A stretch of 64,000 nucleotides of DNA from Fasciolopsis buskii (GCA_008360955.1 LUCM01006830.1:157838-221837); one strand, 5' to 3'. Counted from the stretch's first letter, positions 12,201 to 24,902 are shown. Notes: generated by a model from the sequence alone, not told the origin. A program made the numbers and translations.

Positions 12201-15200
12201 GTGTTGAGTTTACTTCAAAATTGCGCAATGATTCGCGGAAAGTCATTCGTCGACTGGACAAGGCCTGCCTTTATAATGATACCACATGGTCAAATGTTTG
12301 TTTTTTATAATATAAGTAGTGCATGTGCTTTATGATTCAGACAGATTGTTACATTTATTCAACAAAGAAATGCATTGTACTGGGATTTTTAAAGAACTCA
12401 ACCAAAAATGAGACTTACTGACTTAACTGGCAAAGGTACTTTGAAATCGTGAGTCAGGAATCTTGTCAGAGATTTTACATTTGACTAAAATACTGGCATC
12501 GAAACGAACAAAATTTTGCAAAACACCTGCATCGCCCATGTGTTATTTGGTCTCACCGATTTTGGCACATTAAACTTTCCGCCCACATAAAAACGTTCGA
12601 CTAGAAAATCCGAGACTAAATCCTACACCATACACCGGACCGATTCAGGTACAACTAGGTCGGTCATATGTAGATTGTGTAAAAGGAGAGAACCGAAACT
12701 TTCGTCCCTTGAGGGAGAAATAACTAATGGCTAGTGAATCACATAGCCAACCAACCAAGACGGACCGCATCAGGTGTTCTGCCACATTTTTCCACCTGTT
12801 TTTTTTTAATATTTGGATGAGAAATCTGCTAATACAATTTCCTGCCGTCTCGAAAGCCTCCGATGCTATTCCCTTTTGACCGTACTGGATGCTCATCTAG
12901 GTACTTTCTACTATACCAAATCCGTTTCTGATTTGTCATTCGTGTCACAATCGTTGGGTTAGCATAAGTTAACGCTAGTGCCGGCCAACGTTGATTTCAT
13001 TGGATTTTAACCGGGAGCCTAGAAGGCATTCCTAATGCCACACACAAAATTGTTCAAATTAAGAGTTAGACTAATGTATAGAGCCCTGAAGGAAATATCT
13101 GACAAACTAGCCATTATTTATTCAGACATGAGTCTAGTGCCAACTAAATAAAAGATTGTACAAGTAAGGGGATAATTGGACACGAGCGTACTACGTATGC
13201 ATTCGTGATAGGCGGCAATAACCGCCAAATTGTTCCTGTTCTCTCAGAAAAATTTAATCCACCTAACTGGAAGCAAAATATCGCATGCGAAAATATCAAC
13301 AGACTAGGACCGTGTTCTTTCTCCAAATGTTAGTCATGCCCAAAGGATAAAAACTTCCAGAAAATCTCTGCGTAATTTTTAAACGGATTCATCATCCACA
13401 TAGACGCTCCCAACGGCTAAGCTAAGTTTCTAGCGTCATTACCTATTCAACTCTTGATCCAAGCGCGTACAAAGTAAGATAGCTCAATTGGTTATCGACT
13501 GGGTACCTCGGAATCACGATTTCCACCTATTCTTCAAGGTTGAGGTGTGCAAAGTTTGGCATTATCCATTTCGGGTAAGACTGATCTGCGAAGCCAGTCC
13601 AGCACGTACATGTGCATTTTAATTGCTATATCTTTATCTATTTATAAACCCCAGACAACATTGTTCTTGCTCGTTTAACTGTGTATTTGAAAAACCTCAT
13701 TACAACGTCCAAAATCGAGTCAGTTTGACTGATTTTGTCTAGACAAATGGTCACTAATGCATTCAATTTATGATCACTTCACTCATTTGATCAACATCCC
13801 AAAAAAACACTTAGTTATTTATAGCAGTCGGTAAATGACTGCTTCCCGAACTATTGTAACACCGGTTCCGTGCATGGGGTTTACAGCGAGACAAAGTAGA
13901 TGCCTTTTCTTATGGTCTCTATGACGAACTTGGACTGAATATGAAAGAATTCAGGTGGATAGCTCTGGGAACACTGACCAGGCGGGGTATTCCGTTTTAC
14001 ATGTAGAATAAAAGAACAACAACATTGTATGGAATATTCAATGTATGACTAATTAGTTAGTCAGGAAGGTCCAAATGTTGCAGATAACTTTCGAAAGCAA
14101 TATAGGCCACCGTGAGCACTCCCTAATGACGGACGAAGGGTTCATACATCCGACCTTTTTATGTAATCGTAAAAGAGGAGTTTTGTTTAATTGTGAAATT
14201 ACTGGTCAACGCACGACAAATCAAGGGGGGGGCTCTGAATTCTATCGACGGTCACAATACAATGACTGAACGTTTAGCATTGTGGAACCTAAACTTGGAA
14301 AACCTGAATCTGATTTATTCCACCGTTTGCGTTATCACCCGTTTGACTGTGCATAAGTAACTGTAGATATCTTACTAAAACGTTGAGCATTTTTTGTCTA
14401 ACAGCCAGAGGAATGTCGGCGGTGGCCAAGCGGAATACGTCGTGGTGTTCAAAAGTGAAGGTTGCCGGTTCGAATCCTTCCGCCACCAGTCAACTTATCC
14501 ATTTGGCAGCACTCTGTTGGCTGCGGCTCGCTTCCTGAAAAATGAGGCGCATCGTTATTTCATTAATAAATGAAGTGAAAGATAAAAGATTATTCAAACA
14601 TCCTCAAGTTTCAGTCCCATTTGGTGACTGGTGGACGTGCGAAGATTTTCATCTAGACTCCTAGACACTGTGTGAACTGAAAAAGTTGCGTTACTGATTC
14701 AGTTCACGACTAGCTTTGCCACTTGATCGGTATCGCAAGTTTGGCACTAGCAATGCTAGAGATGCCCCAACTTCTGCTTCCTTCAGTAATGACAGAACAA
14801 AGTAAGTTATTCGTAGCACGATGGTCGCGATGTGCAGATTCAAACTTGCCACTTTTGCGTCTCAAAGTCATGATCACATGTGCCTGATTAGTTAGCCATG
14901 TTACAACAGGTGGTCATTAATTAAGGCAGGTAGCGTCTTCAATACAATCGAGACGGATTTGTTTCACTATTTTTAGGCCAGAACGCCATGGTTATTGACT
15001 TACAGACCTTGATATGGCGGGAAGAATTGAACAAAAAATGACATAGCACACGTGGTCTGGCTGAGAGCTTCAGATCACTGGCTTTTTGCTTAGTCTAGGA
15101 CTACCTGAGGATCGTAAAGTAACCTAGAACAAAACTGTCATACCTGTTATCCCTTGCTTGGAAAAGGTTCAAAATTGATCATTCAAACCCTGCTTAAAGC

Positions 15201-18200
15201 GTCATACTGGCTGCTCGACGCGTGAAAGAGCTTATGCATTTGTTAATCATGGTAGTCATGGATGCGTGTGAGTTGTGTTGTACGATTAAACAACTAAATC
15301 TTACGACTGTAATGCTTCGACGATTGGTGATAAAACTGCTCAGTTTTGGTATATCTGTTACCTTTTTACATTGAAAATCCATTGGTCAAAATTTATAAAG
15401 AGCAAAATGAACTATAGAACATTTAATTAATGGGAGACTCCAAACGTAAAGTTGAACCTTTCGCGCAGCGTTAACTCGATTGCTGTTATCAGTTAGCAAG
15501 GCAGGAAGGTGGTGACAGTGAGTCAAATCCTAGTCAATAACGCGATCCTGATGAAGATGAAACGCACATCATAAGACACGATCAACCAAAGCATTCTGTT
15601 CAGGTTCGTGAAATTCATAACTAGGCAGCCAGTTTTTTCACGGACAATTAGCTCATATGTGCGTTGCAGTGTTAGCGACATTCATCATAATCATCCTCGT
15701 TCAGTTTTATACAGTAGGGCTAGCCCCGTTGACAGCTGCATTTCTCCCAGAAATACACGTCCCTACAAAAAGAAGGGGACACGGAATGGACACACACAGG
15801 ACGGAAAAGAAGGGAATGTCTTAGTTGCCTGCATGCGAAATAAAGTTTAAATGCATGGTCACCCACTCTTGTAACAGCACTTTGTGCTATGAAGGAGCAA
15901 ATCACATGCCGAATGAAGCTACAGCCCTCGCCAGTCCGTGTGGTGCACTTTATGCTTGTGCCATGGATTCGAAAAGCACACTAGGTCTTCTGTGTAATCT
16001 AGGTCACGGATCCACTCCCCATTTGTCGGTTCAACCCTACATCATGAAGAGCTCCTAAAGAATCCTCAGTGACGTAGTTAAACCGGAATGAAGAGACGGT
16101 AAACTCCTGTCGAACATCGCAAGCCGTTTCGTGTGAACTTGATAATTCACTACAAACCCTCACAAACTCCTCTGGTATACTCTTTTGGTGGAGAACAATG
16201 AATAGTTTTTTCCCATCGACTGAGTCGAGAGGATCTTTTAAAGCGAGAAAAACCACAATTGTATAAGGGTGATGTGCATGCCATGTGTTGAGTAACTACC
16301 GAACACTTAGAATCTCGTTGACGCAACCTCGACCTGGGCAACTAAAAATGACCAGCTCTGAAACGGCAGTTGAATTCGGGCATTTTAATATGAGGAGAAT
16401 TGTACTCCGAGGTTATGAAATGAAAAACGGAAGTGGTCTTGTTCAACAATTCACTTTACGCTAGTATGTCTCTTATCGACTACTGACGTGCATAGAAGTA
16501 GTCAAAATGGGAACGAGCGTGTTCCCGAAATTCCTGAAGAAACTATCGGACCATCTTTTTGGCACATCGATCTAACATTTTAGGCTGGGTTCCGTAGCAT
16601 CCCAAGTGTAAGCAGTTCTATCCGACTAAAGTGTTGTGAGAAGTGAAATGTAAATGGGTATATAAATTCAGGTTTTCAAAATGAAAAACCTAGGGTAAGA
16701 CCTTGGATCTAGGTGAACTAAAAAGAACTTGTTGTGTACCTAATGGACGATCATCAGCGTAAGATATTATCAATTGTAAAAAAGTAACTCTGAAAGCAAT
16801 GAAAACATGCTAAAGTGATGTTAACACGGCATTCGGCTCACTAACCGTCCCTGCTTTCCAAATATCTTTTGGCTGGCATTGTCCGTTAAGAAGCACAGTT
16901 AAAAACGAATCTGATTCATAGAGTGAGAAACCGTCAAGTAGCATGTTTTTTGATTACGATTGGAAGAACGGAAGCCATCCGAAAGAACACGACCGATTTC
17001 GTGGTTAGTGCCGCTCGTCATATACAATAATCTCCTATCCATAGTCCTCATACTTTTACACTGTTTTAGTTGGATCACTAGAATCACACATGGATGATTA
17101 GTACACCTAATCATAATACGATGTGATTCTTATAAACCTCGTCACTTTCTACGTATCGCTCGGTTCGCCAAAGTACCGTACTTTTCGGCGGTTGAAAGTG
17201 AGTTACATAGAAGAGAATCGTTTCTTTTCAACTTTTCGCATTCTGCACTGTGACTGATCGATCTGGGAGATTGAGAACAATCACTGAATCAAAAGCCACT
17301 GATCAATATTTGTGCTGTAACACTGATAATCAAATGCTTATTCACTTCATACATTGTGCCATGTCCAATCTATTATTGTCCTATCTCTGCTCTTATCTAA
17401 TCTTTAAAGAAGAAACAATTAGAGCATGCTGTTTTTAATACGTATAATTCGTCGGATCCTCCCAGCTGCTTGGAGCCATTATGGTATGTTTTTATATTTC
17501 TTTAATCATCTGGACCTGGAGTTCGGTCACGGGAAATGGACCAATCGGAGACACATGGACAGTATGAAAAGATAAAGCTAACCGGAGATGCGCCAGACGC
17601 AAACTACAACATAGTCCGGAGTGGCGCCTGCTTCACACAACATATCGTTTACTTACAGACACACTCCGGAGTGCCCCTGATTCGGATATACGATCGCGCA
17701 AATTAGTTCAAAATAAGCTGACTGGTTTGTCTTAATGGAAATTGAGATATTCGTTCATCACGTGCAGGTTTAGAATCACCCAGTGTTTGTTGTTCTCTAA
17801 GAATGACAACCTTTGCAGTTAAGTGCAGCAGATTAGTCCATGTTTTCCGGGCCTAATAACGACAGCCGCGATAGTTTGCTCTTTTGATGGCTGATCATGG
17901 ACTCGTCATGGGTTTTGCTAAGATTTCTATAAAGCAAGGCTAACATTCTTTCCCAGTGAGAAATAAGGCGACCTGCTATGCTGCAATCAATAAAATGCTT
18001 GGATTCAAGCTACATTCGTATGCTGTATGATGAATATTATTCCGCAAATTTCTCTGGACAAGTCATTATTCTGAAAATTCATTTCGTGTCCAACAAAGAG
18101 CAACCACCGGTCTCGTTCTTAATGTCACCTTTTTCGGAGCTCCTGGAGCACAGTATTACTCCTCGGGACAAACATTACCACGTCCAGCATATGAAGTGAG

Positions 18201-21200
18201 AGATAGAGAACAAGTATGCGACGCATTTTATGATGATGTAGTCCTTGAAATAGGTGAATCGACTGCAGACCCTACTCGAGAAGAAAGACAGTTATCTCTG
18301 AAAACTTTTTCGGTAACCATCCTATTCTGGTGACATTGCCAGCCTTAGGCGGCCGATTAATTTTATGCTGCCAAACTGTCGGAAGAAATATATTCAGCCT
18401 TCCAAATTGATGATAAAATGATATCACAACTTGTGATAATCGCCGGATAGTACTTCGGTCACTGGAGTAGTTTTGAGATTGGCCCAGACTTCATTACATT
18501 TAAATGAACGCTTACCGGAATATCACAAGGTGAGTGCACAGAGTTGTATGCAAACAAATTCACCACAAGTGGCATTGTAGCACAAAGTACTCGTTTGTTT
18601 TGCACTCAGGATATCGAAATTTCAATCATTATCATTACTAACCCCTTGCATCATACCGACAGGCTGATTTATCGTAGCCAATTTGGCAAAGATGGCTTCT
18701 GTCACCATCTTCCACGTGCACTCTTCAACGGGAGCCGTTTACTACAGCTCAGTCAAACACTGAGAGTCACTCTGTCACAGGCTGGCACTTTATTTGAATG
18801 TACTCACTCACCAGACAAACCATTCTGTTATACATGCACCTAGCTAAGAACGAAGGACTTTGAGTCTCTATCGCTTTGCAAATCAGGAGGTTTACAAACA
18901 CAACCTACACAGTGTCATCTTATCGTGCTTGCCAAATGGCCGCACATTGGAACGCGCGCACACACACGTATAGGCCAGTGAATTCCAACAGATAAAACGG
19001 CGTTCATCGTGACCAGAGTAGTGCGATCAATACTAGTCGTGTACTTTGATACAACCAAAACTCCACCTCGGTTGGAACCAAATGGGAATGAACCGGAACC
19101 ACCGCCCACATGAGGCAGTTGGACCAGGATCGTTCCTATAGTCGCACTGACTGGGATTTATGCGGCTGAACTGGAAGATGACATTTACCTCGACTGTCTG
19201 TTTCGATTCGATTAGGATACTTTATAAAGACAGAATTAATGAAAACAAAAAAACGACAGACTTCCGGTATAAGATGTCGATTTCTGTTGCAGGATTGTTA
19301 TTCTAACAGATATCCCAACCTGGTAACCGATCGAAAGAAAGATAATTCTCAGTTAATTTAAAAACAGACAGATAAGCAAACTACCGTCAACGGAGTATTG
19401 GATTTTGATATACCTGTTAGGTTTAATAATAAATTGTATTTTTCAGCAACTTAGTATGACTTTTTGTTTGTCCTGACTGGCGGACTCGCTCAGTTGAGCA
19501 TCCGCTCACAAGGCCATTACTCTATGATTTGTAAATATAAATGCTATTGTTGCATATATGTCGGAGATCACCGGTTATCAAACTTGTTCTAGCTGTTCTA
19601 GAAGGGTACTATGGTTTGGTGATATCATATGCCTCGTCACAAGTCCTTGTATTTTCTGCCAAACTAAAGCAAAAACCCACTTTCATTGTCATCCGCTAGC
19701 TAGCGTATTTCGCTTTGAATTCCATTTGTCGTGTATACCACGGACCATGGGTTCGGTGTCATACTCTGAACTCACGATGTGCCATGTTTTACTAGTTGGA
19801 TCTGTGAGTGAAATTATTTCGTGTCATTGTGAACGGACACTCAGGACACCTGACACAACAATAAGTCGTCACTTTTCATTTTGCTGGACCTGGAGGCGCC
19901 GTTCCAACATACACTCCTTGCAGATATCAGGTCCAAATTCAAACCCTAGATGAGGCAATGAATACGCTCCAACAAAACCAAAATTTGGACCTAGTAAATC
20001 CGAGTCTAGAGATTACCGGATAGCCTTAACTTTATGCGTAAGAGATGAAGTCTCCATATGCCAAACGAACAAAACTCAGGCCATTAGGAGGGAAGAAACC
20101 AGTCGGCACTGCTTTCATTATCAGTGTATTATAAGTTGAATATAAACATGAAACGGTGCTCAGTCATCAGAAAACCATCACTGGTACTGGATGCTATAAG
20201 GATCATTCTTAAAGAGGGACGCGTTCAAAGAAAGGTGCAAATAACAGATTTGTGAAACATATACAAAGAAAATATGTAAGGAAGAACTTGGAACTTGAAG
20301 CAAATCGACAAATGATGTAAACTAGATAAGTACCCGTGGTGCAATGGATGTTACATATCAAACATTAGCCGTGGAAACGCGATGGACACTATCACCCGAC
20401 AACCACATACCCGCGAAATAGTAATCTTTAAGTCTATGCTGAGAGACAACGATAGAACAAAACGTCTGCTTACAAATACTGCAACAAAACGACGGAAATC
20501 AACCAGCCGAACTGTCGACAGTGATTTCGTCTTCCATTAAAAATTTAGAATGATCGAAATGTTTTGTTTTACTTTTGTATGTGCAGAGATGGAGGAAATC
20601 CGGTCTCAGTGCCCTAGTCAAACTGAGAACCAATGAATTTGCACACAGGAAGTAGACTCAATCTGTCGGAGGCCGGTGAGTGACAAAACGCATGATTATC
20701 ATCAAAACTGCTCGTCAATGGATAAATTCAAGAGGGTAGGCCGTGTGCACAACAAGCATGCAACATCCAACAAAGCAGATAGTTGACTAGCGAATGTTAC
20801 GCCAAGGAAATCGTTGAAAACTTGCCGAACATCCATCCGCAGTGTAACAGGTGGCATTTAGCCCAAATAGTTGATGTAAAAGGTTCTTAAACTAAACAAA
20901 AAGAGTAGTCCTTCTTGATGAGAACTTTTTCATTGTCGTCGGTGTTCACCTACGAGTTTGACTATTCTATGAACATTTTTAATGTAGGGTTTGTCCGCAT
21001 TCCAAAACTGTTTGGGATGTCCAAGTGTATTTTGTTCGGGCTACACTTTTTACATATTTTGGTATGCATTGGCCCGATCACTAGAAATGAGACATTTCAA
21101 CAAAGAGTCAATTTCGGCTCCTGTGATCTAGATACCCTATCCAAACTGCAAAGTACATCTGGAAGAATTGAATGGTAAGCGAATGAAGATGGTCGAGATA

Positions 21201-22224
21201 TTCGAGATTCCCTAGCAAACAGGCGTGTTCGGGTTCAACAATTTCACGTTATGACAACAACTTTACAGCACTGAGCTAGATTACTGAACCTAGATACCAA
21301 AAACAGAAGCAAATAGCAATTTGATTTGTTCCACCATCGTTGTAGTCGAGAACGAACACAATGGCCGTGCAAAATGCTTCTCCGATGTCTTGCCACACGC
21401 ATTTCTCGTTTGATGACAAAAGAAATACAATTTCTGTAATTTCCTTACCGATGATGAAATGAGCGAGAAAAAAAAACAATGTGCTCGCTGAAATGAGTCT
21501 GTTTTTACTCTCTCGTCAGATTTGAGTGTATACACGCGTTTTTGTTTTATGTGGGGTCGCGTGCGTCTGTCTCCGTATTCACGAACGTCGATACTGTCGG
21601 ATATGCGTAGATGTATGTGTGCGTGGTATCAGTAGCCCGTATCCGGTATGTTTTCGATTCCTCCTTGCTCACCATCGTCTCGGGGATGGATCAAGCGGAT
21701 GACGATGACGTTGGTGATATGGATGCGGATACGAATGATGATCGATACCCGCAAGATATGAAGCGTTGCCAGCACAAACAATGTACTGATCACCCGATTG
21801 TTCCGATCGTTATACGTGTGTGATCGCACAGTTGGAAAAAAATTACTGTCTAGAAGTGAGTCTCCGAAACGTTTGTACAGACAAAATAGCGCATACACAT
21901 GCGCAGACACGCACACACACGGAAGAAGAAGGACTAGATGGACGCTGAAAAATGGGACAAAGTTCGTAATGCACTTCCATAAATGTGTCAATCAAAATGG
22001 AAGAACTTCTTCTCTGAGGTCATATACAAATTGATATTAGTATTGTTTCTGGTGAATCGGGCGCGGTAGTTCCGTTGATGTTGTGGGCGTTTTCTTTGTT
22101 TGTATTGTTATTGCTCCTGTGGATGCAGGTGTGGTCATTGACTCTGGCTGACCGATCGCCGGATCACGAACTGTGGAAGGAAAAACAGGGTGAACTGGAA
22201 ATATTGAATAAGAAGATCAGTTGA
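9063..22224 (+). CDS. Unrecognised plus-strand multi-exon gene with C-terminal membrane segment (partial model)
   Basis: Five exon-like segments fit one chain: 9063-9247, 11556-11716, 18140-18312, 21085-21174 and 22041-22224. Phases agree at the 9.2/11.6 kb, 11.7/18.1 kb and 21.2/22.0 kb junctions. Between 18312 (phase 0 out) and 21085 (one base in) at least one exon is missing, and the 5' end is not found. The protein looks soluble for most of its length, then has a Leu-rich segment of about 20 residues and a short charged C-terminus, so it may be membrane anchored near its end. I recognise no family. The segments could also belong to two genes. Transcription would converge with the FERM gene. 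Confidence 0.5.
10297..10930 (-). repeat. Dispersed repeat R2, copy at 10 kb
   Basis: Read on the minus strand it contains CCCAAAGAACCTCTGCCGAG, a CATGGCGTACAAATCATACG region, GCGACCCTCAGATCGTCATG and GTCCACAGGGAAACCTGGA. These blocks recur in the same order in the copies at 22.5 kb and 61.7-62.6 kb, diverged by point changes and indels. No intact ORF is shared between copies, so it is probably a non-coding part of a transposon. Confidence 0.65.
11556..11716 (+). CDS. Plus-strand gene, exon B
   Basis: The exon has 161 nt, with acceptor TACAG and donor GTAACC. One base enters, closing a Phe codon with TT of exon A, and one base exits. The peptide has WLFVDALDDRRPICLSTKS, then MEDRNTVDCLILAISDKSTG, then KKCGVCLLKIQ. 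The alternating charged and hydrophobic pattern looks like a folded domain, with four Cys but no recognised zinc motif. The antisense frame over 11391-11669 is judged a shadow. Confidence 0.6.
12003..12196 (+). other. Orphan exon-like open frame
   Basis: A very good acceptor (pyrimidine tract ending TTCTAG) and a perfect donor (GTAAGT) bracket 194 nt that is open throughout in one frame. The peptide has VQDWSCVYCRLHP and a C-terminal SFAFGLASESYFNQEE. It needs phase 0 on entry, but exon B leaves phase 1, and in that frame a TAA follows after 13 codons. It may be an alternative exon, a separate gene, or chance. Confidence 0.3.
13150..13290 (-). repeat. Dispersed repeat R3, degenerate third copy
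   Basis: The plus strand has AGTAAGGGGATAATTGGACA, TATGCATTCGTGATAGGCGG and CAATAAC, matching the plus-strand reading of 58.2 kb (AGTAAGGGGATGGTTGGACA, CGCATTCCTGAAAAGCGGCA). The orientation is therefore that of arm 2. Confidence 0.6.
14414..14595 (+). mobile_element. tRNA-derived SINE, copy 2 (best preserved)
   Basis: The head contains GGCGGTGGCCAAGCGG (A box, Ser/Leu-tRNA-like) and an exact B box GGTTCGAATCC before CTTCCGCCACC. The body reads GTCAACTTATCCATTTGGCA, then CTGTTGGCTGCGGC, GAGGCGCATCGTTATTTCAT and TAATAAATGAAGTGAAAG. A potential RNA polymerase III internal promoter is present. Confidence 0.8.
15999..16430 (-). mobile_element. Non-LTR retrotransposon, decayed reverse transcriptase fragment
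   Basis: The minus-strand translation gives PGRGCVNEILSVR, an in-frame stop, LLNTWHAHHPYTIVVFLALK, then DPLDSVDGKKLFIVLHQKSI, followed by DVRQEFTVSSFRFNYVTED. This follows RT domains: FRPGRGC-x-D-x-I, motif A FLDLKxAFDSVDR, and GVRQGCPLSPFLFN. The catalytic Asp of motif A is replaced (FLA for FLD) and GCPLSP is lost, so the copy is dead. The style fits RTE/CR1-like flatworm LINEs; the clade is not resolved. Confidence 0.85.
18140..18312 (+). CDS. Plus-strand gene, exon C
   Basis: The exon has 173 nt, with acceptor TCGGAG and donor GTAACC, in phase 2 in, 0 out, fitting exon B. The peptide starts PGAQYYSSGQTLPRPAYEVR, continues as an acidic stretch (DAFYDDVVLEIGE) and ends REERQLSLKTFS. Codons favour purine-starting triplets, as in coding DNA. 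The frame stays open upstream to about 18030, so a different acceptor (for example at CACAG, 18151) is possible. Confidence 0.5.
21085..21174 (+). CDS. Plus-strand gene, penultimate exon
   Basis: The exon has 90 nt, with acceptor CACTAG and donor GTAAGC, in phase 1 in, 2 out. It encodes NETFQQRVNFGSCDLDTLSK and then LQSTSGRIE, a hydrophilic stretch. TG at its end plus T at 22041 gives Cys and an open frame into the membrane exon. Confidence 0.48.
22041..22224 (+). CDS. Plus-strand gene, last exon: membrane segment and stop
   Basis: An AG acceptor (weak pyrimidine tract) is followed by 60 codons and TGA at 22222-22224. After IVSGESGAVVP comes a hydrophobic stretch LMLWAFSLFVLLLLLW, long enough for one membrane helix, then about 30 mostly charged residues ending KQGELEILNKKIS. 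This layout suggests a tail anchor or a C-terminal membrane segment. The nearest poly(A)-like signal on this strand is ATTAAA at 23031-23036. Confidence 0.5.
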
Positions 22225-22489
22225 ATGAATCGCAAAATCTGACCATATTCTACACGCGAAACTGCAAAGTGCGTAAGCAAGGAGAATGAGTTATGCAGAA
22301 GTTACTGTCAAAATCTATGACCTCGAAAAGTTGAAAAACAACCACGTATCTTGATTGAACTAAATCGATTTTGGAGATAACCTGGAATAAGAAAACAGAT
22401 CGTTGACTAGGCAAAAGATACAAGCTAGTTCATGTCCATAAACGTGGAAAATTGCTCGAAATGGCTTCCAAATGCATCAGGGTGGTCGG

Positions 22490-22915
22490 AATCAGGAGTC
22501 TCAGGCACCGAGTCGGCTACTTACTCTGAATACCTCTCGAAATGCCCCTTATTGATTACAGGGCCCAAAGAGCCTCTCCCGAGGAAGTCCCGCATACTGC
22601 CGCCTCGTGGCGGAGTTGTTCCCACTGGTGTGCTAGGACGTAGACGAATGTTTAGAACTCTTCACCGGGTTGAATATTCCCTGGTAATCAATGTAAGAGA
22701 GGTGGCCGAACCCTGATACCAAGCCAACCACCAGCCGCGTACAGAGTGCATGGGTGTGCGATGCCCCCAGACTTCCCAGCTCCATGCGAACGGCTTATGA
22801 ACTGAGCACTCAGTCTCCAGTCTCCAATGGGTTACATGACCCTCTGATCGTGCGTTAGACCATTTGGTCAGAGGCTTTGGGGGGTCACCCAAGTCAACCA
22901 TCTACTTTGGCTCGT
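22490..22915 (+). repeat. Dispersed repeat R2, copy at 22.5 kb
   Basis: It contains GGGCCCAAAGAGCCTCTCCC and GAGGAAGTCCCGCATACTGC (compare the 10-kb copy), and later CTCCAATGGGTTACATGACC, CTCTGATCGTGCGTTAGACC and ATTTGGTCAGAGGCTTTGGG (compare the 62-kb copy). It lies just 3' of the plus-strand gene. Confidence 0.65.
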
Positions 22916-23287
22916 ATAACCAGGCAGTATGAAACAAGGATGTCGTGGATCCCTATGGATAGCCGCATGGATAGGCGCACATGATGCTAATCAATCTTTC
23001 GACTAAGACATAAAACCTAGTAAAAGATTGATTAAATATCGAACAAAGCCATCTTGAAAGGCGCTAGAATATCGCATCTATTGGGAGAATGCCTGGGCCG
23101 TTTATTTTCTACTTGTCAAATTAGTCCCATGAAATGGGCTTGTTACCAACTAGAGGATTCCGATTAGAGGAGATAGGGAAAAAATTCGACGATTCAATAC
23201 CATCTGTACTCTACCAATGTAGTTCAACCATACACTGTACAGGAAAGCAGTTGATATCGTTTCTGGGATCTACTTTATCTGTTTAGC

Positions 23288-23459
23288 TCTATCATTTACT
23301 TCCTTTATAAGTGAAATAACTGTACGGCATTTTTCGGGAAGGGGGCCGCAGCCAACAAACGGCTGCCAGGTGGGAAAGTTGACCGGCGGTGAGAGGATTC
23401 GAACCCGCGACCTTCACGTCCAAACTTCCCGATCTTATCCGCTTGGCCACTGCCGGCGA
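23288..23459 (-). mobile_element. tRNA-derived SINE, copy 3
   Basis: Read on the minus strand it has GGCAGTGGCCAAGCGGATAA, a B box GGTTCGAATCC and then CCGCCGGTCAACTTTCCCAC, GTTGGCTGCGGCC and a TTATTTCACTTATAAAGGAA end. It aligns block by block with copy 2. It lies just beyond the 3' end of the plus-strand gene. Confidence 0.8.
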
Positions 23460-24902
23460 ATATGGAAGTTTACATACCACTTCACCTTAAAATGTGCATT
23501 TTCAGATACTTCCCTAACCTGGTTGCATATGGCATCTGCAATCTAGCTTACCCACCCCAACAGAGAGCACCAAGTGTAGTGTATCGAAACGGTTTGGATT
23601 GAGCTTTTCGACTAAACTTCTTCAGTGGGGCTAACAATACTTTTGAACGAGAACAGACCACAGCCAATTGTAGGCTGCTAATATGCGAGTAATTGGTGAG
23701 TGGAGCGGTCGAAATACCAACATTTACGTCTAGACATTATGACGATTTCAGCCGATCAAGAAATTTTCCCCGCGAGAACTTTATCCGGAGAGGGAGATTT
23801 TTGTCAAAAGTGAAAATTTAAGTTTGCCGAAAACAAATATTGATTCACCAAACTGACCGCGAACACCTAACTGGGATCAAATGATTCGCAATTCGAAATT
23901 ATCATTTCTGAGAAACGAGAAGTCAACTTTGTCGTTATTTAAAGGGGAAATTGGCTGCTCTATTGTTTTCATATTTCAACTTCAAGTTATCGGCTAGGGA
24001 AGGCAGTAAACATGCATTAGTATTACAATCATTTGATGGTAAACTCAACGAATTCATCACATTGCCGCAGAATGAGCGAGTCACCCGTGACTACTGTAAT
24101 AAAACTTCTCACGATAAATTTAGCTCTCCCCCCGATTTTTTATTTCTTAACGGCCACTGACAACTGGCCCAATTCAAGAAATCCGGTGGGTAATGTCGAT
24201 AACACAGATTGCATGCTTGGAGAATAAAACTAAATTCCCGACAGATTACTTCATGAATCACAGGAATAGCAACTAGAATACAACATTAGTGTTGGTTGGT
24301 TTATCCAGTTCAGTGTTGTTGACAACACCGGATACAAGTCTAAAGTGGACCATCCAATCATTCTGAATAATGAGGCAAGAACGGGGTCGGAACAAAGCCT
24401 TCATTCGACGATCGCTAATCTCCTGAAGACCTTTGTCATACCGGAGGTCTGCGCTGTAACTGGAACACAAAACGTTTGCTGTTACGGAGATTGCGGATCA
24501 CGCATTTATGTGTCTAGGGAAAACCTATTGAAGCTGAATGGGAATGCACGGAGTGTCCTCATTTGGGGTAATCAGCTAAGGCCTTTCTCTGCAATTTTAC
24601 TTCACTTATTGACGAAGAAATGTGTATAGGTTTTAGGCAAACAGCGGTGTTGATCGTTAAGCTTCCGGACTGATGAAACTAATAACGGTGGGAATTGTTG
24701 AACTCGTGTCATGTGCACCGAAACACCATAATCTTGGACACTCCCGATTACGTTTAACCGACACTGCCACACACGCTATCGATCACATCACGTTTCCAGC
24801 CGGATACGTATTCATTAGTCATGCGTGCATTATCATGAAATGAAACTGGATTCAGCACCGGAAGATGAAAGAAAATCCACAAAATAGGATTGCACCCAAA
24901 TC

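Larger units (their letters stand above)
12197..18139. other. Intron-like DNA of the plus-strand gene
   Basis: This stretch holds an R3 copy (13.2 kb), a SINE (14.4 kb) and a LINE fragment (16.2 kb). A tRNA A-box-like TAGCTCAATTGGTTA at about 13482 has no matching B box. No further exon was recognised. Confidence 0.5.

Noticed and set aside
14414..14490. A possible functional Ser/Leu tRNA gene.
   Set aside because: The tRNA-like head is followed by a body shared with two other copies, so it is a SINE; an intact acceptor stem was not evident.
21611..21823. A plus-strand frame with an Asp-rich stretch (DQADDDDVGDMDADTNDD).
   Set aside because: It comes from a GAT-rich simple sequence, has no usable donor, and the exons on either side of it join in frame without it.
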